A stretch of 42,599 bases of DNA from Bacillota bacterium. GTDB lineage: Bacteria; Bacillota; Sulfobacillia; UBA995; UBA9673. The DNA lies in contig QZJP01000060.1 in NCBI GenBank assembly GCA_003599345.1, positions 1 through 42,599 of the forward strand. Direction: 5' to 3'. Of the stretch, positions 7,601-14,647 are shown in pieces. The number at the start of each line of letters is the position of its first letter. Positions within the stretch are counted from its first letter, which is position 1. The notes below the pieces were generated by a model. It worked only from the letters and a program-made list of their open reading frames with translations. It did not search any database and was not told the origin of the DNA. A program made the translations under genes and the position numbers.

Positions 7601-9129
7601 AGCCAGTTCTCCCCTTCCTGGGCCTGCTGCTGCTTGGCCAGGATCTCGTCGATCATGCGTGCCACCTCGGGCTTCTTGGGCGGCGGGGGGCCCTCGGGCT
7701 GGTAGAGTTCGAGGGCGGCGTAGCTGATAGTGGCGACCTGGTCGTCGTACTCGCAGCCCGGCCCGAACGCCAGGAGCTCGCGCTCCCACTCGTTGAGCCA
7801 AAGCGCCCCGGCCCGATGGTAGATCGAACCGGACTGGTAGCGCGAGGCGGCGGTCAGGGCCCGGGTCCGAGGGTCTCTATGTCCCGGCTTGAGCGGCCGC
7901 ATCGGCAGGCCCCTGCGGACCAGTCTCGCAAGAATGTCCTGGCCGACCGAGACTTCCTCCATGCCCTCGTAGGCCGGCCGCCACTTAGCGTAGTCCTGAG
8001 CCACGAGGTCCTCGCCCTCCGGACCTCGCACGCGCACCCGGACCACGTCGAGGAGGAGAAGATCCGCATCAGACGTGACTCCGCACGTCAGGAGCACGAA
8101 CCAGTCCGAAGTCGTCTTGGTCGTCCACGCCGGGTCGCACACACTGAACCGCCAGACCTTGTCCGACGGCCAGCGTTTTTCCCCCTCGGACGTGGTCAGG
8201 ATGTAGGTCCCAAACTGCTCCTGCCAACTCTGCACGCCCACCTCGGGAGCCGGTTCGAACGTGAAGTAGCGGAACCACTCCCGCTTGAAGAGACCGCCCC
8301 CGGGTGGTAGCGGCGCTTGCTGGTATTGGGCGGCCCACGCTTCCGGGAGCATTCCGGGACTGTCTCCATCGCCATCTCTCAACCGGATGTAGTCCTCCGT
8401 CTTGAACCGCCATGGCCACAGACCCTCTCCTGGCTTGCGTCCCAGAGGGTCGTTCTCTTCCGCGAGAGCCGGGAGTCGGAGGAGATCCCAACCCCCTTCC
8501 TCAAGGAGCCGGCCGGCCGGGTCGTCGAGAGCCCACCGGGTCATGATGACGAGCTTGGACGCCTGCGGCCACACGCGCTCGAGCACGACGTACTGCCACC
8601 AGTCCCAGAAGTTCTTGTGATAGACCTGGCTGAAGGCCTCCTGGGGATTCTTGATCGCATCATCCAGGATGAAGAGCCGGCCAGCGCCACGACCAGCAAT
8701 TGGGCCGCTGATGCCGGCCGCGATCCACCCTCCGGTCGGGTGTCCTTCGAACCGCCATTCGTCGACGGCAGCCGAGCTCTTGTCGAGCTTGAGACCGAAG
8801 AACTGCTCACCGGCAGCGGCTGCCAGGTCGCGGGCTCGTCTTGAGAACCCGTGGACGAGATCCGCCCCGTATCCTGTCAGAATGTTCGGCGAGTCAGGGT
8901 CAAGGCAAGCAGCCCAGGCCGGCACGTGGACGGAGATGAGTTCCGATTTCCCGTGCTGGGGCGGGATGTTCATCACGACCTGCTTGCGCCGGCCGTAGAA
9001 GCAGTCGGCCGCCCACTCCGACATGAGGATGTGATGAGGGGCGGGCACGTAGCGGCCACCGCTCATCACCTGGGCAAAACCTGCGGGCGTGGCCAGCCTC
9101 GAGGCCAGGTTGGCGTCAACCTCGGCCAC
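7597..9129 (-). CDS. terL: Terminase large subunit
   Basis: The 510-aa packaging motor and headful/end-cutting nuclease. The ATPase domain shows a Walker A-like PPQHGKSE at residues 56-63, a Walker B with LDD at 155-157, and a coupling segment MTRWA at 196-200. The C-terminal RNase H-like nuclease begins with VCDPAW (Asp332), with Asp342 close by. The GTG start at 9129 follows the small subunit stop by one base. The PPQHGKSE form of Walker A is frequent in Terminase_6 family proteins. It would act with the portal at the procapsid vertex. Confidence 0.93.
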   Translation of the reverse strand: MAEVDANLASRLATPAGFAQVMSGGRYVPAPHHILMSEWAADCFYGRRKQVVMNIPPQHGKSELISVHVPAWAACLDPDSPNILTGYGADLVHGFSRRARDLAAAAGEQFFGLKLDKSSAAVDEWRFEGHPTGGWIAAGISGPIAGRGAGRLFILDDAIKNPQEAFSQVYHKNFWDWWQYVVLERVWPQASKLVIMTRWALDDPAGRLLEEGGWDLLRLPALAEENDPLGRKPGEGLWPWRFKTEDYIRLRDGDGDSPGMLPEAWAAQYQQAPLPPGGGLFKREWFRYFTFEPAPEVGVQSWQEQFGTYILTTSEGEKRWPSDKVWRFSVCDPAWTTKTTSDWFVLLTCGVTSDADLLLLDVVRVRVRGPEGEDLVAQDYAKWRPAYEGMEEVSVGQDILARLVRRGLPMRPLKPGHRDPRTRALTAASRYQSGSIYHRAGALWLNEWERELLAFGPGCEYDDQVATISYAALELYQPEGPPPPKKPEVARMIDEILAKQQQAQEGENWL

Positions 9130-9130
9130 C

Positions 9131-9811
9131 CTAGCCAGCCCCCTCCTGCCCGTAGCCCACTCGCTTCAGGATGTCGTGAGCCGCTCTCGACGTCTCAGCA
9201 TCCGACCCGATCTTCCGCAGGACCTCCGCGAGTTCGACCCGCCCCGTCGCCTTGCCGGAAAGGAGTTGGGCCTTCTCCACGGCCTGGGCCATGACGCCGA
9301 CCAAGGACCGAACCCAGGCCGCCCCGTCACGGTCGCGAGAGACACCCTCCCGGCCCTTCGGGCGCTCCTGCTCCGTCGAGATCGCCACATCAACTTCCCG
9401 GACAGCTTTGGCGGCCAGACCGAAGAGCTGGTCCGCGAACTCGACCGTCCGGGCCTTGATCTCAGCCCCCGCCTCAGACAGGGCCTGCCGGATCTCAGGC
9501 TCATCCAGGACACGCGGTCGAGTCGCCGGCGCCGCCTTGTCCTTTTTCCCGGTTCGACCCGGTTCGGAAACGGGCCTCTGACCCTTCTTGGTTCGCTTCC
9601 CCGTTCGGTTCGCAAGCGAGACGACGTTGCTCTTCCTCTCCGTCTCAGGAGCCTCGGCCGTGTCCTTGCGGGCCTCCCGGTCCTCAAACCTCCACCGCTT
9701 GATCGTCCCAGACGGAACCCCGGTCGCCTCAGAGGCCTCACGGATGCCCAGTGCCTCGGAGACCGCCACGGCCTTCAGTCTGACCTCCGGATCCCAGCCC
9801 TTCATCGGCAC
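9131..9811 (-). CDS. terS: Terminase small subunit
   Basis: A 226-aa protein. The GTG at 9811 is preferred because AGGGGG lies nine bases upstream; the ATG at 9805 is an alternative. Residues 5-45 form a helix-turn-helix (VRLKAVAVSEALGIREASEATGVPSGTIKRW). A long basic linker follows (60-100), then a helical C-terminal half that would form the ring and contact the large subunit. It is the first gene of the late unit, directly upstream of terL. It should recognise the packaging site, which in many phages lies in or near this gene. The call is from position, HTH and overall layout. Confidence 0.82.
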   Translation of the reverse strand: MPMKGWDPEVRLKAVAVSEALGIREASEATGVPSGTIKRWRFEDREARKDTAEAPETERKSNVVSLANRTGKRTKKGQRPVSEPGRTGKKDKAAPATRPRVLDEPEIRQALSEAGAEIKARTVEFADQLFGLAAKAVREVDVAISTEQERPKGREGVSRDRDGAAWVRSLVGVMAQAVEKAQLLSGKATGRVELAEVLRKIGSDAETSRAAHDILKRVGYGQEGAG

Positions 9812-9848
9812 TGCCGTACACCCCCTGCTCTGGTATTCCGCGACGAAT

Positions 9849-9876
9849 AAAGGCCCCCGAGATCTCCCGGAGGCCT
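9849..9876 (-). terminator. Stem-loop with short U-run in the late leader
   Basis: An inverted repeat with arms AAGGCC/GGCCTT extended by CCG pairs. On the minus strand it is followed by CCTTTATT, a terminator-like end. It lies between the candidate late promoter (9939-9967) and the small terminase start (9811), so it could act as a leader terminator or attenuator. The stem has an internal mismatch and the U-run is short, so strength is uncertain. Confidence 0.5.
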
Positions 9877-9938
9877 TCAGGTCTTGCCGTCTTCAGCCGT
9901 TGAACGAAGGTCCTGTACGTGGTACCCCACTCTGGCGG

Positions 9939-9967
9939 AGTCTACCACCCCCGCGACACGAACGCAA
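9939..9967 (-). promoter_or_regulatory. Candidate late promoter driving terminase and virion genes
   Basis: On the minus strand, TTGCGT (9967-9962) and TAGACT (9944-9939) are separated by exactly 17 bp. A TGG just before the -10 gives an extended -10. The -35 is poor, as expected for an activator-dependent promoter. The five 11-bp repeats at 9975-10029 begin eight bases upstream of the -35. It would start transcripts near 9932 and read into terS. Inferred from sequence only. Confidence 0.55.
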
Positions 9968-9974
9968 GCCCAAC

Positions 9975-10029
9975 TCGGACAGAAACCGGACAACGTTCGG
10001 ACAGAAACCGGACAACTTTCGGACAGGCT
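9975..10029. repeat. Five tandem 11-bp repeats upstream of the late promoter
   Basis: Five contiguous 11-bp units, starting at 9975, 9986, 9997, 10008 and 10019, share the core CGGACA. Odd copies read TCGGACA and even copies CCGGACA, so the pattern also has a 22-bp period. One unit per helical turn puts every core on one DNA face. Candidate binding array for the late activator (31222-31659) or for terminase. The 9812-10222 interval has no gene; it holds this array, the two divergent promoters and the leader stem-loop. Confidence 0.8.
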
Positions 10030-10126
10030 TTCGGCGGGCTAGCTGGGGAAAGGCCGTCACGGTTTTTCGGCGCCGCCCGGGCCGTGCGGAGGGCCTCTCC
10101 GCAGCCCAGAATCTCTCTCTTTTTTC

Positions 10127-10175
10127 TGTTGACAGTATCAACACTCCATGAGATAATGCAGTTGATGGAGTCAAC
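10127..10175 (+). promoter_or_regulatory. Near-consensus promoter with two palindromic operators
   Basis: TTGACA (10129-10134), a 17-bp spacer and GATAAT (10152-10157) form a strong sigma-70-type promoter for the gene at 10223. Two palindromes with the same half-site overlap it: TGTTGA-N5-TCAACA at 10127-10143, covering the -35, and GTTGA-N5-TCAAC at 10161-10175, just after the -10. Their centres are 33 bp apart, about three helical turns, so two dimers could bind cooperatively. The half-site differs from the TGGAC operator at 14587-14628, so another repressor is expected. Confidence 0.75.
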
Positions 10176-10222
10176 AACACCCCGCAGGCCCGACACGGGG
10201 CCGGGGGAGAGGAGAGGGAACG

Positions 10223-11587
10223 ATGAAGCGCATCATGACCGGCAGCATCGCGATAGGCGATGCCAAGCGGGAGGGCAGGCAACCCTCGCATGACGGGGAG
10301 TACCTGTCCGTCTATTACGTTCCGGGCGGCAGGGACTACATCGTCGAGAGTAACGCCGGGGTAGCCTGGACCTCCGAGGGCGAGGACGACGCGCTCGGGG
10401 AGTGCGCCATGAACGAGGGCGAAGCGGTGGTCAGGGAATTGGAGGAACAAATCGCCGAGGCCCGCGCCATCACGACGGTGGCCCATGGCGAGCTTGCCCG
10501 GACCATGGGTGCCGAGGCCCGGAGTGCGGCTATCGCCTGGGGCTGGGCCACCGAGGAGGATTTCGACGGCGACCACATCATCCCGCCCTACCGGGGCTGG
10601 ACCATCACCTACACCCAGGCCGAACTCGACTTGTTCGGCGAGGGCGACACAGAGAGCATCGACACCCGGGCGAGCGCCCACCGCTACCGCGAACTCCTGG
10701 AGGAGGCCCTGGAGGCCGAGTTCCCCGGGGCCAAGGTCGAGGTCCGGCTGGCCGAGAACACCACGGGCCCCTTGCGGGCCGTGTCGGTCGCGGCTCCCGA
10801 GGACGGCATCGAGGAGGAGCCGGAGGTCGAGGCCACGGTCTCGCAGATCGCCGAGCGCGTCTGGGGAGACCACAACTGGTACGTCGACCGGCTCTACGGC
10901 CTCACCGAGTTCGCGGAGGCGGCCGGCCTCGACGTGCGGAAGCTCAGCGTCTACCGGGGCCGGGGGCAATTGCCCAGGCCGCAGCAGGAACTCGCGTCGG
11001 GCCCGGTGTGGACGTGGCACCAGGTTCAGGAGTACATCGCTTCGCGGCGGTCCCCTGAGATCGTCGTCATCTCCGAGGTCCTCGGCCAGGACCCCGACGC
11101 CAAACCGTTCGTCGTCGCCTACCACGAGCGCGACGGGATGACGGCACACGCCAGTCACTCCTTCGGCACGCTGGAGGAAGCCAAGGCCTCCGTTCCGGAG
11201 CGGTTCGTGCTCGGCAAGCCCGGCCTGGATGCGGACGCGGACGTGCTGTTTGTGGGTCGGGTGGCTAAGCGGGGAAACACCCCTTCCGGTCCTCGCCCGG
11301 GTGACAGTGCTTACGACCGGGACTTTGCCCAGGCCACCGCGGTTCTGCTGGGGGCCCTCCGCGAGGGCGGCTACGAGGTCGAGACCCCGGTCACCGGTTC
11401 GGTCATCATCGGCGGCATCGAGGTCACGTCCGACAAGTTCGACGCCCTGGCCATGCAGTGGGCCCGGCGCGAGTTCGAGGAGATTGACGACCTGGTCGAG
11501 CACATCCAGCAGATGGAGGCCAAGAAGGCCGAGCGGGCCGAGGCAGACCGGATTGAGGCTGCCCGGGACGAAGAGGAGGATGCCTGA
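10223..11587 (+). CDS. 454-aa protein with central MerR/AlpA-like HTH, isolated gene
   Basis: A 454-aa acidic protein. The ATG at 10223 follows a GGAGAGGG site and a promoter with twin operators. Residues 224-274 (GLTEFAEAAGLDVRKLSVY...LASGPVWTWHQVQEYI) match the winged-helix pattern of AlpA/MerR-like phage DNA-binding domains. The N-terminal 200 residues include a small region rich in Glu/Asp. Residues 280-345 look like a small alpha-beta domain (VISEVLGQDPDAKPFVVAYHE). The C-terminus is a Glu/Arg-rich helix. It stands alone between the late block and attP, on the opposite strand to both. No known full-length family was recognised. A regulator, or a lysogen-expressed gene, is possible. Confidence 0.75.
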   Translation: MKRIMTGSIAIGDAKREGRQPSHDGEYLSVYYVPGGRDYIVESNAGVAWTSEGEDDALGECAMNEGEAVVRELEEQIAEARAITTVAHGELARTMGAEARSAAIAWGWATEEDFDGDHIIPPYRGWTITYTQAELDLFGEGDTESIDTRASAHRYRELLEEALEAEFPGAKVEVRLAENTTGPLRAVSVAAPEDGIEEEPEVEATVSQIAERVWGDHNWYVDRLYGLTEFAEAAGLDVRKLSVYRGRGQLPRPQQELASGPVWTWHQVQEYIASRRSPEIVVISEVLGQDPDAKPFVVAYHERDGMTAHASHSFGTLEEAKASVPERFVLGKPGLDADADVLFVGRVAKRGNTPSGPRPGDSAYDRDFAQATAVLLGALREGGYEVETPVTGSVIIGGIEVTSDKFDALAMQWARREFEEIDDLVEHIQQMEAKKAERAEADRIEAARDEEEDA

Positions 11588-11616
11588 CATGGCCCGCCTT
11601 CTGACCCGCCTGGAGC

Positions 11617-11646
11617 GGGGATAGGGGGGGGGGGAGGGGCAAGGGG
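11617..11646 (+). other. Guanine-quadruplex-type G-tract array
   Basis: Four or more runs of at least four G, separated by one to three bases (GGGG-ATA-G10/11-A-GGGG-CAA-GGGG), lie just after the 454-aa gene and before attP. The pattern fits an intramolecular G-quadruplex on the plus strand and in its RNA. It could also be an assembly-sensitive homopolymer, so the exact G count may be unreliable. Confidence 0.5.
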
Positions 11647-11670
11647 CCGGGTCTCTCCGGAGGCCCGGCC
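11645..11670 (+). terminator. GC-rich hairpin after the 454-aa gene
   Basis: Perfect 7-bp arms GGCCGGG (11645-11651) and CCCGGCC (11664-11670) with a 12-base loop, followed by TCTT. It is placed to end transcripts of the 454-aa gene before attP. The U-run is poor, so termination may be partial or aided by Rho. Confidence 0.45.
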
Positions 11671-11673
11671 TCT

Positions 11674-11902
11674 TGGTGCCCAAAATGGTGCCCAAATCCG
11701 CGGGTCGGGGCGGTACGAAACGGGACGGGACGAGACGCGGCGATACTCCCGCCCCAGCTAGAGCCGCATTCGTGCAGGTAGACGACATGCCATGCTATAA
11801 TACCCTTGTTATTCCACACCGGGGACCCCGCAGGCCCTCTAGCTGGGGCTAGGCGTCGCGGTCGGAACCTTTCGCGGCCGTTTTGGTGCCCGTTTGGTGC
11901 CC
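11674..11902. other. attP: Candidate phage attachment site (attP)
   Basis: The interval next to the integrase 3' end has a symmetric layout. TGGTGCCC occurs twice at 11674-11681 and 11686-11693, and twice at 11884-11891 and 11895-11902, spaced 11-12 bp within each pair. Inside these lies a perfect 13-bp inverted repeat, GCCCCAGCTAGAG (11751-11763) and its complement (11837-11849). The middle, about 11786-11816, is much richer in AT. Paired arm-type direct repeats around an AT-rich core are the usual plan for tyrosine-integrase attachment sites. The two right-hand repeats lie within the integrase coding end. The crossover core itself cannot be fixed without the bacterial junctions. Confidence 0.6.
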
Positions 11903-13048
11903 AAAGGCTCTCTCCAACACCTCGACGGCGGTCCGGCCGTCCCGGAGAGGGTGGGAGTAGGTCGGGACCATCTCCTCGGAGGCCCAGCCCATCCAGCGGG
12001 CGATCTCCGGCCGCGGCTCGCCGGCATCCTGGAGCGCCGACGTGACCGCGTGGCGGAGGTCATGGAACCGGAGGCCCTTCAGCCCGGCGCCGGCCACGAA
12101 GCGCCGGTACCTCTCCGACACCGCGTTAGGCGAGGGACGGCTCCCGTCCGGCTCGGCGAACACCCAGCGGCCGTCCCCGTAGGCCGGGCCCAGACGGAGC
12201 TTCTCCTCGGCCTGGCGCCGGCGGATGCTCCGGAGGAGGGCCTCGAGGCTCGGGCCCATCCGGAGCCAGCGCTTCCCCGCCCGCGTCTTGGTCGGCGCCT
12301 CGACGATCCCGCCCGGCGAGACGGTGAGGTTCCTCCGGACGCGGATCCGCCCGGCCTCCCAGTCGATGTCTTGCCACTGCCAGCCCAGGACCTCGCCCCG
12401 CCGGCAGCCCGTGAGGAGCGCCGCCCGGACGACCTCCCCGAGACGGGTGCCCTCGAGCATGGCAAGGAGCCTTCCCGCCCCGGCCTGGTCGAGGATGACC
12501 GCCGGCTCGTAGTCGCCGGTCGGGAGCTCGGCCTTTGCGGCCGGGTTGTAGGCGATGAGGCGCGTGTCCGCGGCCCAGGCGAGGGCGGAGCGGAGGATCC
12601 GGTGGACCATCCTGACGCTCGTCGCGCCGAGGCCTCCCTCGCGGCTCCGGGCCCCGTCCTCCAGGAGGTAGCGGTAGTGCGACTGGATGTGGACGGGCGT
12701 CAGGGACCGGAGCCTGAGGTCCCCGAGGAACCGGGTGACGTAGAGGTCGAGCGCCCGCCGGTAGTGGAGGAGGGTGTGGGGCCGGACCCGGAGCGCGGCG
12801 CAGCTCGTGAGCCAGTACTCGAGATACTCCCCGAGCGTCATGTCGGTGGGCTCGACGAACGTCCCGCCGTCGATCTCGGCGAGGATGCTACGGAGCTGCC
12901 GGCGCGCCTCGCCCTTGTTCCGGGGCTGGGGGAGGCCGAGGCGCCTGGGGCTGTAGCGCTTCCGCTGGCGCTCGCCGCGGCCGTCGTAGCCGTACTCGAC
13001 GATGTAGCTGGGGCGCCCGTTCCGCCATTCGATGCGACCTGTGGCCAC
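11849..13048 (-). CDS. int: Tyrosine-family phage integrase
   Basis: A 399-aa site-specific recombinase. An N-terminal arm-binding region (1-65) is followed by a SAM-like core-binding domain (70-165) and the catalytic domain. Catalytic residues visible are Arg216 (TGCRRGE), Lys254 (TKTRAGK), His329-x-x-Arg332 (HDLRH), Trp355 and the nucleophile Tyr364 (VPTYSH). All are present, so the enzyme should be active. It would integrate and excise the phage genome at attP, which adjoins its 3' end. It is the last gene of the minus-strand lysogeny group. The C-terminal GHQTGTK segment is encoded by the repeated arm-type sequence. Confidence 0.95.
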   Translation of the reverse strand: MATGRIEWRNGRPSYIVEYGYDGRGERQRKRYSPRRLGLPQPRNKGEARRQLRSILAEIDGGTFVEPTDMTLGEYLEYWLTSCAALRVRPHTLLHYRRALDLYVTRFLGDLRLRSLTPVHIQSHYRYLLEDGARSREGGLGATSVRMVHRILRSALAWAADTRLIAYNPAAKAELPTGDYEPAVILDQAGAGRLLAMLEGTRLGEVVRAALLTGCRRGEVLGWQWQDIDWEAGRIRVRRNLTVSPGGIVEAPTKTRAGKRWLRMGPSLEALLRSIRRRQAEEKLRLGPAYGDGRWVFAEPDGSRPSPNAVSERYRRFVAGAGLKGLRFHDLRHAVTSALQDAGEPRPEIARWMGWASEEMVPTYSHPLRDGRTAVEVLERAFGHQTGTKTAAKGSDRDA

Positions 13049-13119
13049 GGCCTACCTCACCCCCCGGTCGGATGTTCGATGACGCGCCTGCGGTCCCTGC
13101 CCGCTGTAGCCCCCGGCCA

Positions 13120-13542
13120 TCAGTCGTCCATCTCCGGCGTCTTCTTCCGTTCCGCGGGGATGGCTGCAACGCCGACCACGCCAAGGAGCAGAACCCCTCC
13201 GGCGGCACACAGAGCGGTAAGGCTCAATCGTGCGAGTTGCTCCCTGCACTTCTCTCTGTCTCTCTTGACCAGTCGCAGTTGTTTGGCGGCAGCATACTCG
13301 GCCGGGTCAATGGCTGCCCAGATCGCTGCGGCGAAAGATGGTCTTTCGGTAGGCGGCGGTGGGGTCAGGTCCGCGAAGTGCTCACGATACCCCGATTCCC
13401 TCAGCAGGTCAGCGACGGCCTTGTTAAGGGTGGCCAGGTCGGTCCTAATCGGCACTGTGACGATGAGATACCAGACGACGACTCCTGCGGCAACGAGCAT
13501 TGCGGTCGCCCCAATCGCAAAGCGTGTTCTGTTCAGTGACAG
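13120..13542 (-). CDS. Two-TM protein in the lysogeny operon
   Basis: About 140 aa if it begins at a CTG (13542 or 13536) behind GGGAGGGG; the first in-frame ATG (13500) would remove the region before the first span. Segments FAIGATAMLVAAGVVVWYLIV and LTALCAAGGVLLLGVVGVA are two membrane spans, near each end. Between them is a soluble loop with TPPPPTERPS and a basic helix (LRLVKRDREKCREQL). It sits between the ImmA-like protease and integrase genes. Membrane proteins expressed from lysogeny operons often exclude related phages; that role is inference. The start remains uncertain. Confidence 0.55.
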   Translation of the reverse strand: MSLNRTRFAIGATAMLVAAGVVVWYLIVTVPIRTDLATLNKAVADLLRESGYREHFADLTPPPPTERPSFAAAIWAAIDPAEYAAAKQLRLVKRDREKCREQLARLSLTALCAAGGVLLLGVVGVAAIPAERKKTPEMDD

Positions 13543-13583
13543 CCCCTCCCTCGGCCAAGGTTGTTGCTCAGCCAGTCCGCGCT

Positions 13584-14096
13584 CTACCCCCAGAGAGCCT
13601 TTTCCGGCCCGATCTCCAGCTCGGCCATGCGGATATCTACGGCCTGGGCGCTCACCCCTAGCGCGCGGCCTATCTGCTCGGGGGCGTGGTAGCCCTGGCC
13701 CCAGAGCCACCCCAGGACCTCCGCGGGCATCAGTAGGTCTCGCGCGAACACGTTCGCCTCGCGCTCCAGGCGGTTGTCGACGTACCGGCGGCAGGCAAAG
13801 CCCGGCGACAGGTGCCGGTCGGTCAGGTAATGCTTGAACTCATGCGCCGCCGTGAACCTCTGGCGGGCCAGTCTGTGCCGGGCGTTAGTGACGACGCGAT
13901 AGACTCCGCCCACGCGGAGCAGGGCTCCGGACAGGTCGTCGAACGGCCGGCGATACCACTCTAGGTCATAGTGCTCCAGCAGGCTGGGGAGGTCCAGGCG
14001 AGGACGGGAGCGGTAGGTGTCAAGGTAGCCTGTCGCTGCTAGGAGCTGCCGGGCCAATGCCTCTGGGCTGGCCCTCCGGGACACGATTACCACCAC
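13584..14096 (-). CDS. immA: ImmA/IrrE-family metallopeptidase
   Basis: A 170-aa protein with the zinc protease motif HEFKH (His85, Glu86, His89) and a downstream EREANVFARDLLMP segment, whose Glu supplies the third ligand. The start is GTG 14096, or possibly GTG 14084, which has better spacing from GGTGGTGG. In the family, these proteases cleave the partner Xre-type repressor to cause induction (ImmA-ImmR of ICEBs1, IrrE-DdrO). Its gene follows the XRE repressor gene, as in those systems. It probably controls prophage induction. An HTH-like tail (PEQIGRALGVSAQAVDIRMAEL) ends the protein. Confidence 0.88.
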   Translation of the reverse strand: MVVIVSRRASPEALARQLLAATGYLDTYRSRPRLDLPSLLEHYDLEWYRRPFDDLSGALLRVGGVYRVVTNARHRLARQRFTAAHEFKHYLTDRHLSPGFACRRYVDNRLEREANVFARDLLMPAEVLGWLWGQGYHAPEQIGRALGVSAQAVDIRMAELEIGPEKALWG

Positions 14097-14135
14097 CCGA
14101 GCTGCGATTATTCCGCGTAGAATGGGCGGCCGGTC

Positions 14136-14498
14136 TCAGTCGCGCTTCTTGCGGGTAACCCCCTTCGGTGGTCGGCTCCTGAGCCAGTCCGCGAAATCCA
14201 GGAGCTGCTTTCTGTCCGCGGCGCTCAAATCCCCGGTCGAGCGTAGCCAAAATGCGATGTCCTGGTCATTCTCCTGGACCGCCGACGGTGGTATCGGATT
14301 GTCGGTCCTGCCCAGGAGGTAATCCGTAGAAACCCCCGTGACCTCTGCTATTTGGGCCACTACGTCGGGCGGCGGAATACGACTGCCATCCAGGTACTTA
14401 CAGACCGACCAATACGACACGCCCAGCGCGGTGGCCAGACCCTTGCGAGAGAAGCCAGCCATTGCGCAGGCGAAACCTATGCGCTTGCTCATCTGCAC
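14136..14498 (-). CDS. XRE-family lysogeny repressor (CI/ImmR-like)
   Basis: A 120-aa protein. GTG 14498 is preferred over ATG 14492 because AGAGGTGG lies seven bases before it. The HTH_3 domain covers residues 5-60 (GFSRKGLATALGVSYWSVCKYLDGSRIPPPDVVAQIAEVTGVSTDYLLG). The C-terminal part (85-115) is a helix likely used for dimerisation and may hold the protease-cut site. It is divergent from the early genes, and the interval between carries palindromic operators. With the following ImmA-like gene it forms a repressor-antirepressor protease pair. Which operators it binds is inferred from position. Confidence 0.85.
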   Translation of the reverse strand: MQMSKRIGFACAMAGFSRKGLATALGVSYWSVCKYLDGSRIPPPDVVAQIAEVTGVSTDYLLGRTDNPIPPSAVQENDQDIAFWLRSTGDLSAADRKQLLDFADWLRSRPPKGVTRKKRD

Positions 14499-14578
14499 GA
14501 GAGGTCCACCTCTTCCGAGAGCTTAGCACACTGAGTCCAGGGGTGGCGAGATATTTGGACTACAAGTGAAATTTCCCC

Positions 14579-14628
14579 TTGACACGTGGACCGTCGGTCC
14601 AGTATTCTGTAGATGGACCATCAGTCCA
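14579..14628 (+). promoter_or_regulatory. Early promoter with two 15-bp operators
   Basis: TTGACA (14579-14584), an 18-bp spacer and TATTCT (14603-14608). Operator O1, TGGACCGTCGGTCCA (14587-14601), lies in the spacer. O2, TGGACCATCAGTCCA (14614-14628), lies just after the -10. Consensus TGGAC-N5-GTCCA, centres 27 bp apart. Weaker partial sites with one good half occur at 14525-14539 and 14556-14570, towards the repressor gene. A repressor bound at O1/O2 would block polymerase at this promoter, the main switch between lysogeny and lysis. Confidence 0.85.
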
Positions 14629-14647
14629 GGAAATGGAGTGTCCTAAG

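Noticed and set aside
9893-11788. 631-codon open frame on the minus strand
   Set aside because: It lies antisense over the 454-aa gene and the promoters. It is a GC-rich shadow frame with no ribosome site and odd Gly/Leu/Arg/Pro composition.
11793-11801. TGCTATAAT, a perfect extended -10 on the plus strand in attP
   Set aside because: No -35 is present and no plus-strand gene follows, only the antisense of integrase. AT-richness of the attP core explains it better.
11894-13837. 647-codon open frame on the plus strand
   Set aside because: It is antisense to integrase, which has all catalytic residues, and to the two-TM and ImmA-like genes. Its composition is typical of a shadow frame.
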